Program-made: the position numbers and the translations under genes | Notes under the pieces: model-generated | What the model was told of the DNA's origin: nothing | The model's input: only the letters and a program-made list of their open reading frames with translations | The model's database searches: none | Part shown: positions 53,781 through 64,000 of the stretch, in pieces | Position numbering within the stretch: position 1 is the stretch's first letter | Layout: each line of letters opens with the position of its first letter | From: Acanthosoma haemorrhoidale | Taxonomy: Eukaryota; Arthropoda; Insecta; Hemiptera; Acanthosomatidae | Assembly (NCBI GenBank): GCA_930367205.1 | Contig: CAKNEZ010000002.1 | Coordinates: forward strand, 654,343-718,342 | DNA length: 64,000 nucleotides | Direction of reading: 5' to 3'

Positions 53781-53809
53781 GAAGGCTATTTTTTTATATT
53801 TTTATTATT

Positions 53810-54088
53810 TTGGTTTTGGCTTTGTATATTTTTTTTTTAGTGTTAAGGAGTAAAATAAATAGTAAAAGCAACGAAAATAATTATTTATGTGATCAATGTG
53901 GATTATTAATAGCAAATAGAAGACACAGATGTAAATGGTTGTTTTTCTATTGTCAAGGCTGTGGCAAAGAAATTAATAGAAAGTTTAATTTTGAACGCCA
54001 TAAATTAACTTGTAAAGCTTCTGGTGGGGTTAGTATGAATAATACAACTAACGTGATTAATACACCTCACAATGGTGATTCCCAATAA
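53810..54088 (+). pseudogene. C2HC-type zinc-finger reading frame (copy B)
   Basis: As 6,442-6,714, but the second module keeps its first cysteine (FFYCQGCG), so both zinc modules are complete here. It ends 40 bases before the LINE insertion. It may be an upstream exon of the polymerase gene or a separate DNA-binding protein. Confidence 0.48.
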
Positions 54089-54127
54089 AAAAAGAAAATA
54101 TAGTATGTTTGACAGGCAGATGCGTGA

Positions 54128-55019
54128 CAGGCACGACCAAGGGGAGCACCCTGAGGAAGTACTTCCCCTCCGTCCAGGACAGGCTGAGGGCAAGTTGGGT
54201 CTCCCCGGATTACTGGGTGTCACAAGTGCTCACAGGATACGGCGGATTCCGTGCCAGGCTGTACGAATACAAGAGGGCAGAAAACAGGTCCTGCCCCCAT
54301 TGCGGAGAGAGCGATACTGCGGAGCACGTCGTGATCTCTTGTCATGCACTGGAACCGGCTAGAGCACGGCTGCTCCGTACGATAGGAGAGTACAGCCTGG
54401 GCGAGTCCGACCCGCCGTCGCTGGTGAATGACGAAGCAAGATACACCGCGTTCTGCAGATTCCCCGGGGAGTGGAAAAGGGTTCAAGGCTCCGGGGATTT
54501 TACTATATCCAGGGGGGTGGCACGGGGTGAGCAGCCGTGTCTTCAGGAAGGCTCACCCGAAGCCAACGATGTATCGCCGATTCCAGAGGAGTCACTGTAA
54601 ATATGTATATATAGATATAAGGTGACTGAGAAGTATATGGTATAGATATAAGTTTAGTTATAGGGGGATGGAGGATACACACCTCATGTAAATATAGTTT
54701 TAAGTATAGGTAGAACACGGATCCAAAATTGTAAATAGTATTAGGATAACTAGCTATAAAAAAAAAAAAAAAATGTATATAGCTAGTTTAGGATTTGTAA
54801 ATATAGTATAAGGGGTTTTTTTTTTTTTGTTTTTGAGAATAAATGGAACAAAACAAAATAACCGAAGGTGCGCTGACCGGTGCAACAATCCCATTGCACC
54901 GGAATACGCGCACCACAGGCTACGTAACCCCACGATCCCGCTTCACGGGCTTGTGGGGCAAGCCCGTTTGAGGCTCAGCCTCAGGTAGGGTGAAAAAAAA
55001 AAAAAAAAAAAAAAAAAAA
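54128..55019 (+). mobile_element. 5'-truncated R1-like non-LTR retrotransposon (copy B)
   Basis: The same insertion as 6,754-7,639, with AGATGCGTGA at 54,118-54,127 and 55,020-55,029, the CPHCGESDTAEHV motif, TAA at 54,598-54,600 and a poly(A) tract (54,993-55,020). Only a few substitutions separate the copies. Confidence 0.9.
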
Positions 55020-57390
55020 AGATGCGTGAGAAGGCGATTGCAAAAGAAAACGGAATAATTACAGCTTCGTTAGGAAAGTCGGTTGAAGATATTTACATTC
55101 CTAACGATGATAAAAAATTATTAGCCCACGATAAATAAAAAAGAAGTTTTACTAAATTCTTATGTTGACGAATGGAAAACTTTTAAAATAAATATAATGT
55201 TAGAATGCACATACATTAAGAAAAATGAAAATACTATTAGTGAAAGAACAGATTTTAATTTTAAATCGAAAGTTAGTACGATAGATGTTTCTATAAACCT
55301 ACAAAATTACATTGAAACAATTTTTGAAAAAACTTTAGAGGAACAGGACGAGTTTGAAAAAAAAGGTTCCGGTTGGATGTATACCTCTGTAAACTATATC
55401 TGCTTACATTTAACTAAATATAAACCTTTTGGAGGATCTCAATATATTGAATTACCTAAAAAAATACGGGACAAACGTTGGGTTATAAATGTAAGAAATA
55501 ATACTAATGATTTCTTCCGTTTAGCTATACTTAGTGATAATATTAGATCAAATGACTTTAATGCATACAAAAATATTCAAACTTCATATTCCTTAGATTC
55601 TATATCGTTCCCGACACCAATTAAGGATATCAAACGATTTGAAAATTTAAATAATCTGTCTATAAATGTTTATGGCTTGGACGAGAAAAATAATGTGTAT
55701 CCGATTAGAATTAGTAAAAAGGAAAATTATGATAAAATGTTTGATTTATTATTAACACAAAATGGGGAAAATTTTCACTATTGCTTGATCACAAATCTTT
55801 CACGATTAGTAAGTTCTCAAATATCTTTGCACAAATGTGCATATAGCATCTGTCGTAGATGTCTGTTCGTATTTCCAAAGACGTATGTAAAAAAGTATGG
55901 GAAAAATGGTAATAAGCGAAAGCGTGAACATGAATTATTTTGTCGTAATCATAAACCAATTTGATCTGTTTTTCCGAAAGAAGATAAAATTGAATTTAAA
56001 CATGTGGAATATACAAAACCTATCCCAATTGTAGTTTATGCAGACATTGAATCTCTTTTAATACCAATTTCGGGGCCTGTTCCTCATCCGTCAACATCTT
56101 GGAACAAAGCTGTTCATGAGCATCGTGCCTTTTCTGTTTCACTTCTAGCCAAGTCTGACATTTTAGATTTGAAACCGTTTGTTTATACGGGTGAAACTAT
56201 ATGCTAGCGTTTTTAGAAAAACTTGAATCTATATCTGTTGAAGCGGATAAAATATACGCTAATCCTCTTCCGATGGAAGAAATGAGCGAACGGGAAAATG
56301 AAATATTTTATTCTGCTAAAGACTGCATATTATGTCAATACCCCTTAGACGAACTTCATCGCCTGCGTCATAACTGTCACTTGACAGGAAAATTTATCGG
56401 ACCAGCACATAGCGCATGTAATTTAAGAGCAAGAAAGCCTGATTTTATACCTGTTTTTATGCACAACTTACAAGGCTATGATTCTCATTTTATAATCCCT
56501 TTCTTGGGCCACTGTGAAAATGTTTGCATAATTCCTAGTAATTCTGAAAATTATATAGGTTTCACTATAAAATTTAAAGGATGTAGAACGAAAATACGAT
56601 TTGTTGACTTGTTTATATTTCTATCATCGAGGTTGGATACATTGGTGAACAATTTACAAAATCAACCTCAATCAATTAATGAAATATTTCCAAATATGGC
56701 TAGTATTATTAATTATGAAAATAAAATTAAATTACTTACAAGGAAAGGCGTATTTCCATACAATTATTTTAATTCGTTTGAATGTCTAAATGAAACTCAA
56801 CTACCTTCTAAAAAAATAATTTTTTAATGAATTGACAACAAAATCCATTAGCAATGTAGACTATGAACATGCAAAAAGTGTGTGGGAAACTTATAAAATT
56901 AAAATATTAAAAGATTATGTAGAATTATATGTACAAACCGATGTAATTCTGTTGTGTGAAGTTTTTGAAACCTTCCGCCTTCTCTGTCTACAAATTTATC
57001 AATTGGATCCAACATGGTTTTTTTACTTTACCTCAGCTATCGTGGAATGCAATGTTGAAATATACTCAAATAAAATTAGATGTAATAAAAGATATTGATA
57101 TGGTACAGTTTTTTGAAAAAGGAATAAGGGGAGGTATTTGCCAAGTCGTTTCCCGCTATGCCAAAGCTAACAATAAATATTTAAGTGAGTACGATTCTAC
57201 TAAACCCAGTAATTATTTATTATATGTAGATGTTAACAATCTTTATGGTTATGCCATGAACCTGCCCCTGCCATATGCCGAATTTGAGTGGACTGATGAA
57301 ATAGTAAATGTATTAGATCTGGAAAACAATTCAGAAACAGGTTATATGCTGGATGTTGATATTGAGTACCCCGTAGAAATTCATATATGA
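55020..57390 (+). pseudogene. Protein-primed family B DNA polymerase, truncated and frameshifted (copy B)
   Basis: Same layout as 7,640-10,018: exonuclease motifs YADIES (about 56,037), HNLQGYDSHF (about 56,461) and FVDLFIFLSS (about 56,600), and polymerase motif A YVDVNNLYGYAM (about 57,222). This copy has its own TGA at 55,962-55,964 (CGA in copy A, a CpG-type transition) but lacks the TAA that copy A has at the position equivalent to 56,735, so the second frame runs on to 56,827. The shared frame changes near 56,205, 56,830 and 57,020 and the truncation before motif B are identical. Confidence 0.85.
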
Positions 57391-57840
57391 CTACCTGTGT
57401 ATCGTAAAACATACCCCTGGCCGACAGGATCCGCTTTCCACGAGGGAGGGGGTTACCATATTTATATCAGTAAATTTCGCCCTAAAAAGGACACTCTGTT
57501 TCCTAGTCTCCTGAGCCACACTACTTGTAACTTGACACCAGGGGCACTTGGCCCCTGGTAGGCCCACTCTTCACTCTTTTCTAGTCTCTACATATCGATA
57601 GCCGCTATCACGATAGTCGCGATACGCCTACTCAGCCTTCCGCTAATCTACTCTATGACGCACCTCTACGACGGCACTTTGCCACACAGCCTATAGCAGA
57701 CCTCTGACGACTTGTACTTATTACGCTGCCGATCTCTCGCCCGAACTCTGAAAACTGGTCTTATTCTTTATGAACCTCTGAACCTCATCCTGAACACAGT
57801 GTCTTGTCGGGACACATTCCTATCAATAAATGGAGTCAGA
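57388..57840 (+). mobile_element. LTR-D-like sequence truncating the polymerase (copy B)
   Basis: As 10,016-10,490. After GGAGTC this copy reads AGATATTAACGCC, closer to the LTR-D copies at 19.8 and 30.9 kb (GGAGT-AGAT) than copy A does, so copy A was altered there. Confidence 0.45.
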
Positions 57841-57884
57841 TATTAACGCCTACATGGAACATAGTCCATGTTATTAACTACAAC

Positions 57885-57958
57885 AGTCCGACAATTGTTG
57901 ACCTCCGACAATTGTTCACCTTTTCCGACAATTGTTCACCTCCAACAATTGTTCAACC
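57885..57958 (+). repeat. Tandem CCGACAATTGTTCACC repeats (copy B)
   Basis: Four units, as in copy A; the last reads CCAACAATTGTT. Confidence 0.8.
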
Positions 57959-58062
57959 ATTTCCCGACAGTAACCAATGAAGAATCATTATTTCGTCAAG
58001 TAAACAAACCAAATTTTAAAGGTAGGATCACATTTGCAGATAATGTAACAGCAGTCCAGTTG

Positions 58063-58507
58063 TGTGATGAAATGGAATGCTTAATATTCCATATGTTTAA
58101 TTTATCATATGTTCAATTGTCAAATTTATTTTCAACTCTGTCATTACTGTCTGTAGTTTATAATAAATAAAAGCCTAATTTCTGGTCTTAAATGTATTTA
58201 TTATCAGTACAAATACAACAATTTTATTTATTATAGACTACAACAATTTCACTCTCAAACACAAGATTCCTCTTTTTCCGGGGGAGGGGAGGGTTTCAAT
58301 GGCCTCAACTTCGCTTTCCTCTACAATCCTAGGACATGTTCTGGTCGACCTCAAACTAAACGAACATATGTATCCTTCATGCAAATTAACAGTCATGAAA
58401 GGCCTTTGTGCTGAAGTATTGATTGGCCATGATATACTCGTGGAATATTTTGACGTTTCAATCTCTTTTGGTGGATCAAAGCCCCCACTCACTATATGTG
58501 CCTCTAC
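58063..58507 (+). mobile_element. Gypsy-A fragment: LTR plus deleted 5' internal region (copy B)
   Basis: LTR 58,063-58,220, then the protease-region fragment to 58,507, with the same internal deletion as copy A. A CTAGGACATG variant replaces the GATGGACATG of copy A near 58,330. It ends where the Gypsy-C LTR begins. Confidence 0.88.
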
Positions 58508-58655
58508 TGTCAGAATGAAAGACATAGGTTGATTGAATATAAGTAATAATTTATTAACTATTAAATAAGTACATTTTAACCACAAGTTATATAGGTTAGA
58601 TTAATATTGTCAGCCGGCTTTGTTCATTTAATAGAGATAACCAAACCATATGACA
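58508..58655 (-). repeat. Gypsy-C 3' LTR
   Basis: 148 bp; preceded on the sense strand by an A-rich tract ending ACAGAGA, the likely polypurine primer. Confidence 0.9.
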
Positions 58656-58687
58656 TCTCTGTTTTTTTTTTTTTTTTTTTTTTTCTT

Positions 58688-60331
58688 TTATTGTGATACA
58701 TAGTTTTCTTTTAGATATGCTGGCTGACGACTGATTCGTCCACTACGAGTTACATATGTGTCATTGTCATTATTGATATCTTCGCTCTGGCTTTGGTTCA
58801 TTAATTGCTGATCTGCTGGATCGGCTGTATTATTAACCTTACCATTATTATTTGGATTTACCGAAATTTGTGGTTTAATATTTTCATCAAGTCTATATTC
58901 GTTACTTTCTATTTCGAATGATAGGCTAGTATCATTTCTTAAGTGTATTATATTGCGCGTCAATAAGGAGCCTCCCTCTGTCTTAATTTGATAAGCCCTA
59001 TTGTTTGTGTTTCTATCTATTATTACAGCCCGATCCCACATTCCTTGTTTGTTTCTTACTCTAACATTTTCTCCTTTTTCGTATTTTTTCAAATCTTTGG
59101 CTCGTTGATCATGCAAAATTTTTTGTTTCCTTTGTCTTTGTAACAATTCACCTTTTATATATGAATTTTCTTCACTTTTAAACTTTGGTATATCATACAG
59201 AACACCATTCACATTTTTACCTTGCATTATCACATTTGGAGAAGGTATTGTATTAGATATTGGTGTGTTGTTTAATTCTAGTATTGCTAAGTACACATCT
59301 TTTTTATCAAAATGAGCTTTTCTAATTACATTTTTCACAGTTTGTATGTGCCGCTCCACCATTCCGTTACTTTGTGGATATGTTGGACTCGACGTAACAT
59401 GCTTAAATTGCCATTCTCTTGTAAACGTTTTAAATAGAAAACTCGTAAATTGTGGGCCATTATCTGATCTGAATTCTTCTGGTATACCCCAGTGTACAAA
59501 ACAAGACTTTAATGCTTTTATAACTGTTACACTAGTTTCATCCTTCAATGGTAAAACATCTACATATTTAGAAAAATAATCCACAACTAACATGTTTGGT
59601 TTTCTATCAATGTAAAAAATATCAGCTCCTACTGTTGCCCATGTTTTATCTGGTATTAATGTCGGTATTAGACTTTCTTTCTGATTTGATCGTTGGAACG
59701 TTAAGCATGTTTTACAGTTGTTTATTTTGTTTTCTATATCTTTATTCATATTGGGCCAAAATACTATTTCTCTCGCTCTAGCTTTTGTTTTTTCAATGCC
59801 TAAATGATTATAATGTAACTTACTCAAAACTTCTTCTCGTAATTTGTTTGGTACTATTACACAATTATTTTTAAACAGTAAGTCATCATACTCATAAATG
59901 TCGGCATGGTAAGTATGATAATATTTAACTATATTTGGTACATCTTTTATTTCTTTTGGCCAACCTTTTTTTATTGTATTTTTCAATGTCTGCAATTCTA
60001 TGTCATTTTTTGTTGCTTCTATATATTTTTGTTTCTTTTGATTACTCATCTCGCTTGCTAACGTAAGTTCTAATATATACATTCTGGAATCTCCATCCTC
60101 TTTAGTTTCTTTTAAATGAGCTCTCGATAGTAAATCTGCTATTATTAAATTTTTACCACTTGTATAAGTTACTTTAATATCATATGGTTTTAACCGCATT
60201 CGCATTTTTTGTAGTCTCATTGGTATATCAGATATCTTTCGTCTTAAAATAGGGATCAGCGGTTTATGATCTGATTCTACTCCAAAAAGTTTACCGATTA
60301 CATACTGTATGAAACGCTCACATACAAACAC
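58688..60331 (-). CDS. Gypsy-C RNase H C-terminus and integrase
   Basis: A 547-codon open frame. It begins in the RNase H/connection region (FGVESDHKPL), then has the integrase HHCC zinc domain (LHYNHLG to CKTC, around residues 170-210), the catalytic core with D (VGADIFYID), D (FRSDNGPQF) and E (NGMVERHIQTVK) in D,D-35-E order, and a C-terminal region with SH3-like character (VRNKQGMWDRAV). It inserts cDNA into the genome. No chromodomain is apparent. Upstream pol is broken, so this is an intact piece of a damaged polyprotein. The copy A relic starts at the catalytic E. Confidence 0.88.
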   Translation of the reverse strand: MFVCERFIQYVIGKLFGVESDHKPLIPILRRKISDIPMRLQKMRMRLKPYDIKVTYTSGKNLIIADLLSRAHLKETKEDGDSRMYILELTLASEMSNQKKQKYIEATKNDIELQTLKNTIKKGWPKEIKDVPNIVKYYHTYHADIYEYDDLLFKNNCVIVPNKLREEVLSKLHYNHLGIEKTKARAREIVFWPNMNKDIENKINNCKTCLTFQRSNQKESLIPTLIPDKTWATVGADIFYIDRKPNMLVVDYFSKYVDVLPLKDETSVTVIKALKSCFVHWGIPEEFRSDNGPQFTSFLFKTFTREWQFKHVTSSPTYPQSNGMVERHIQTVKNVIRKAHFDKKDVYLAILELNNTPISNTIPSPNVIMQGKNVNGVLYDIPKFKSEENSYIKGELLQRQRKQKILHDQRAKDLKKYEKGENVRVRNKQGMWDRAVIIDRNTNNRAYQIKTEGGSLLTRNIIHLRNDTSLSFEIESNEYRLDENIKPQISVNPNNNGKVNNTADPADQQLMNQSQSEDINNDNDTYVTRSGRISRQPAYLKENYVSQ

Positions 60332-61970
60332 TTTGGCATATAATTCTTTCTCTATTTGAGCCTACGATTTTTGACATTCAGTGAATGCTTGTGATGCATA
60401 TGCTACTGGCAAATCATTATGTAACAGAACTGCACCAATAGTACTCCGGTACTACTAGCGTCTACACTAATTTTGCACTCCTTATTTACATCGTATAATT
60501 GTAGAATAGGAGTTTTGCTTTAACATATTTTTATCTTTTTAAAACAATTTTCATGTTCACTTGTCCAGTTGAAAATTGTACCTTTTTTAATTAGATTACG
60601 CAATGGTTCCGTTAACTGAGCTGAGTTTTCTACAAATTTACCCACGTAGGTTATCAATCCTAATAATCGTTCTAATGCTTTAACATCTTTTGGTCTTTCC
60701 ATTTCACTAATTTCTTTGACTTTGTCATCATCAATTTCTATCCCTTTGCTACTGAAGTAATGACCTAAAAATTTAATTCTTTCTTCTTTAAACTTACATT
60801 TGTTTTTATTAAATTTAATCCCATGCTCATAAGCTCTTTTCATTACTAATTCTAAAATTTCTAATAATTCTTTTTCATTTTCTGCCCATATCATTATATC
60901 ATCGATATACACAGCTACGTTTTTTATACCTTCAAAAATCTATGAATAAGTTTTATGGAACACTTCTGGTGCAATACTAACCCCGAAAGGCATTCTTAAA
61001 AATCTAAATGGACCATATGGCGTTTGAAAAGCCGTCATTAACGAACTCCTATGTGTAAGTTTTAATGCCAAAACCCATTTGATGCGTCTAGAACTGCAAA
61101 CATTTTTGCCCCCGCCATTTTACTAGATATTTCCTCAAATGTAGGTAAAGAACAATGTTCTCTTAGTAAACAAGTGTTAAGATGCTGTGGGTCTAAACAA
61201 ATACGTAATGATTTATCAGGTTTACTGGTGATAACGATTGGGTTCATAAGTTCAGTAGGTTCGTTAACTTTTGTAACAATTTTATTGTCTTTCATTCTGT
61301 ATAATGTTTCTTTGAAAAGATCTAATAATTTAAAAGGTATTCTACGACATGGTTCAATTTTTCCCTCATATCCTTCTTTTAATTTGAAATCATATATTTT
61401 TGAGATTTTTCCTATACCTTCGAATAGTTCTTTATATCTGCTAAGCAATTTTGTGAGACCATTATTTGTATTCATATTTATATTTTCAACTCTGGTAATT
61501 AATTTCAGTTTTTTAATTGTATCTAATCCCAAAACAGAGCTTGAGCTATTACAGTTTACTAAATAAAATTTTATTGGTTCTATTTTACCCTTGATTACAC
61601 AATCTAATATACAGTTCCTATAACCGGTATTTCAGAACCACTGTAATTTGCCAATTTGTTATCAGTTTTATTTATTTTCTCTTTAATTTTCAAATTTTCA
61701 TAGTCGCTTTTTTTTAAAACATTGCATTCCCGCCCCTGTATCGAGCTTGACTGAAAGTGAAGTTTTGCTTTCCAATATATTTATAGATAATTCCCAACCC
61801 TTTTGAACATTATTTATTTTTAGGATTCTCCCTAAAGTGTACATTTCAGCATCCTCTCCCTCAATCATATTTACATTATTTATATTTCGAGTTATTCTAC
61901 ACATTTTTGCAAAATGATTTATCCTATTACATTTAATACAAATTTTACCGTAGGCTGGGCAATTTCTATA
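60332..61970 (-). pseudogene. Gypsy-C zinc knuckle, protease and reverse transcriptase, broken
   Basis: Two knuckle-like modules (CNKCGNVHGYRNC and CIKCNRINHFAKMC, about 61,900-62,000), protease active site KLDTGAG (about 61,735), RT start with NPIVITSKPDKSLRICLD (about 61,200) and VLDASNGFWH (about 61,065), the catalytic YIDD (about 60,908) and thumb/RNase H connection LGLITYVGKF (about 60,640). Frame changes lie near 61,720, 61,540, 61,060, 60,930 and 60,500, so the polyprotein is dead although the key catalytic residues remain. Confidence 0.85.
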
Positions 61971-61999
61971 CCCATGGACGTTGCCGCATTTATTGCACC

Positions 62000-62704
62000 T
62001 CAATCGCTGCTGGCTTCCATATTGCTGCTCTTGTTGCAGTGATGTCTTGCTGCTTTCGACGTCCACGGCTGCGTACTCACTCTCAGATTACTCGTCGCTG
62101 CTTTGGTTCTTCTCCTTTGCTGTACTATATTTATTTCCTCTTCTTCTGTACCTCGCAACGTCTCTATTCTTTGTTTTGCTAACTCCGCCACTTTGCATAA
62201 ATTAGTACATTTATCTAGTGTTAGATCATCTTCCCGCAACAATCTATCTTTCACTTGTTCATCCTGTATACCACTTACAATTTGATCTTTTATAAGGCTA
62301 TCCTTCAATGTTTCAAATGCACAATCAACACTTAACTTTTTCAAATCTGTAATGAAATCATCGAATGACTCACCCTTTCTCTGTTTACGTTGAAAAAAAT
62401 TAAATCTTGCCACCGTCTCGTTTTTTTTAGGTATGCAATAATCTTCAAAAGCTTTAACTACAATTGCGTATTCCTTCTGTTCTTCTGCCGTTAAATTAAA
62501 GGTTTCATATTTATCTTGTGCATCTTCTCCTAATACGCTCAACAGTATACCAACTTTTACTTCATCTTTTTTATCTTGTGCTTCGATAGCCGACAAGTAA
62601 TGATTAAACTTGCTATACCACCTTTTCCATGCTTCTGCTATATTTCCTTCGAAAATAAATTGTTCTGGCGGTTTCAAATTTACATGTCCTACCGACTGTG
62701 CCAT
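62000..62704 (-). CDS. Gypsy-C gag
   Basis: A 234-codon frame. Its ATG uses the last A of the 5' LTR followed by the TGG of the primer-binding site, so there is no untranslated internal leader. The product has a capsid-like fold signature: WKRWYSKFNHYL near residue 26, FNFFQRKQRKGESFDDFI near 100-120, and DQIVSGIQDEQVKDRLL near 145-160. Zinc knuckles follow in a different frame from about 62,000. The frame is intact until a shift near 62,060. It assembles the retrotransposon particle. Confidence 0.82.
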   Translation of the reverse strand: MAQSVGHVNLKPPEQFIFEGNIAEAWKRWYSKFNHYLSAIEAQDKKDEVKVGILLSVLGEDAQDKYETFNLTAEEQKEYAIVVKAFEDYCIPKKNETVARFNFFQRKQRKGESFDDFITDLKKLSVDCAFETLKDSLIKDQIVSGIQDEQVKDRLLREDDLTLDKCTNLCKVAELAKQRIETLRGTEEEEINIVQQRRRTKAATSNLRVSTQPWTSKAARHHCNKSSNMEASSD

Positions 62705-62851
62705 GTCAGAATGAAAGACATAGGTTGATTGAATATAAGTAATAATTTATTAACCATTAAATAAGTACATTTTAATCACAAGTTATATAGGTTAGATTAA
62801 TATTGTCAGCCGGCTTTGTTTATTTAATAGAGATAACAAAACCATATGACA
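62704..62851 (-). repeat. Gypsy-C 5' LTR
   Basis: 148 bp, matching the 3' LTR apart from a few substitutions. Confidence 0.9.
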
Positions 62852-64000
62852 CTAGTGACATAATAAGATAGAACGAGGGAAATGCATAACGTAAAAGGTT
62901 CTTCCATACGAAACATCCCCAAGTGTGTTGTTGTACACGTATAAATCTTTATGGAAGCCTAGAAAGAAAGAGTCATCTTCGCCTTACACTGTTATCTTAA
63001 AGGAGTTCGTTAATTCTGTGAAAACAGGGCATTGCATTTGGTGGGATATTTTTTTAATACCGACTACGGCGTATTCAATTTACTTATTGATTTATTTCGC
63101 TGTATTTTACAGACACACCCAGAGAATTTCTCCCGGTTTTGAATTCCGGCTCTGCTACCCTCTTTAAATTATATAACGATAAAAAAATGTATTCCGGTCA
63201 GGATATATATAATATAATAGAAAAAAGTCTAAATCCAAGTTATGTAACTAGCTATCTCACGTTTGAACTACCTTTTCATCAGAAATAATTATAATTCTTC
63301 AAATATTCACGAACTAGGTGATTAGGCCTATAAACTTCTCTTGAGTAATTTAACTTATTTATTTTATTCTAAAAGCATCAATACGTTTCGAGGAAAAGAT
63401 GTAATATCAGCAAAGATGTGGCAGGACTTTAGATTAGTTGAACATTTGTGCTACCAGGTAGCAGCAGCAGGAGGAGGGTATCGGGGCCGCGAGCGATGGA
63501 ATGCCGTCGCTTGGGCATTTTCATTCTCGCCCTAATTCTATTTCATTATGAATATTCATGATAATTCGACAATTAGATGAATCGTATCGGTTGGATGGGA
63601 TGGATGTTCCCGGTACTTTAAAGTTTTTCTATGACGCTGGTATATGTCAAAGCCTATTCACTTCCCGGAGTTATTGTTTGTCATGGCGTCAACCCTAGGA
63701 GAAATTTCCAATATATCAGTTAACTCTGGTCTCCCTTCAAAGCGAATAAATCTTTCGCCTTTTACTAAAGATTTCCGTGGAGGGGGACTTTTGATGAGTC
63801 TATAATCAATTTTTTGTCAGAACTCCGCCCTCGGGTGGGGTCATATATTCTTATCATCTCGCCTCATTCGAATGAACATACATGCCATTTTGTGTGTGCT
63901 GCTGCGTTGAGTCTTGACTGAATGACCAACTCATAAAAAAGCTCTACTTACCATACCTACCGAATAGATTCTTCTACATAGGGAAAAAACTTGTAAGAAT
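62852..64000. other. No recognisable gene to window end
   Basis: Short frames only; a (CAG)-like GCAGCAGCAGG patch near 63,462. No domain or repeat family identified. Confidence 0.5.

Larger units (their letters stand above)
47395..59402. repeat. Segmental duplication, copy B
   Basis: Counterpart of 1-12,022. The left limit shown is only where copy A leaves the window. On the right, identity ends inside the Gypsy-C integrase, where copy A switches to unrelated sequence while this copy continues through the whole element. Copy B therefore keeps the ancestral arrangement at that edge. Confidence 0.93.
58508..62851 (-). mobile_element. Ty3/gypsy LTR retrotransposon Gypsy-C, full length
   Basis: LTRs of 148 bp at 58,508-58,655 (3') and 62,704-62,851 (5'), TG...CA ends, differing at only a few bases. 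All genes are on the minus strand. A TGG directly follows the 5' LTR as the start of a primer-binding site. Left flank TCTAC and right flank CTAGT are not a clean target duplication, and the Gypsy-A sequence interrupted on the left does not resume on the right, so the right flank has been rearranged. A truncated copy of its 3' end lies at 11,126-12,022 at the same insertion base. Confidence 0.94.

Noticed and set aside
1..64000. CRISPR array, bacterial operons, Shine-Dalgarno sites
   Set aside because: The sequence is eukaryotic repeat DNA with spliceosomal and retroelement features; no regularly spaced direct repeats of CRISPR type are present.

Overview
This is eukaryotic nuclear DNA, AT-rich and almost entirely repetitive. 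It has Ty3/gypsy, Jockey-like and R1-like retroelements, mariner transposons, a Polinton/adintovirus-like element, tRNA-derived repeat remnants and one U1 snRNA-like gene. That mixture suggests an arthropod (insect or crustacean). I cannot place it more finely from sequence alone, and I see no ordinary host protein-coding gene that I would defend.

The main feature is a block of about 12 kb present twice in the same orientation: copy A (1-12,022, left end outside the window) and copy B (47,395-59,402). Each copy is a decayed Polinton/adintovirus-like element. Minus-strand virion genes (BIR protein, major capsid protein, penton-like protein, adenain-type protease, phospholipase A2/pX-like protein) face plus-strand genes for a small spliced protein, a zinc-finger protein and a protein-primed DNA polymerase. 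The same R1-like LINE interrupts the polymerase region in both copies with the same target-site duplication. The polymerase is cut off at the same base by an LTR-like sequence, followed by the same Gypsy-A fragment, itself entered by Gypsy-C at the same base. The nest therefore duplicated as a unit, and the copies then gathered different stop codons. Only copy B shows the outer end: a terminal repeat at 46,586 starting 5'-AG, then a BIR gene. A second terminal repeat with the A32-like packaging ATPase and a small basic protein lies at 12,166-13,762. It looks like the opposite end of such an element, inverted.

13,763-17,765 is a Gypsy-A retrotransposon (minus) with two LTRs. 17,766-32,063 is repeat-rich filler: RT fragments, two related LTR-like sequences in opposite orientation (19.3 kb and 30.7-31.5 kb), a split tRNA-like SINE remnant, two dead mariners, and Jockey-like LINE 3' ends in both orientations. 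32,069-38,570 is Gypsy-B (minus), with 183-bp LTRs and a perfect 5-bp target-site duplication GGTGC; a truncated Gypsy-A copy sits inside its gag. 38,576-46,585 holds two more Jockey-like copies, a tRNA-like fragment and the U1 snRNA-like gene at 45,673-45,836 (minus).

After copy B the window has a full-length Gypsy-C (58,508-62,851, minus, 148-bp LTRs), then unannotated sequence to the end. Nearly every coding region carries stops or frameshifts. The best preserved are the penton-like and protease genes of copy B, the exonuclease-like/BIR fusion in both copies, Gypsy-A gag and Gypsy-C integrase.
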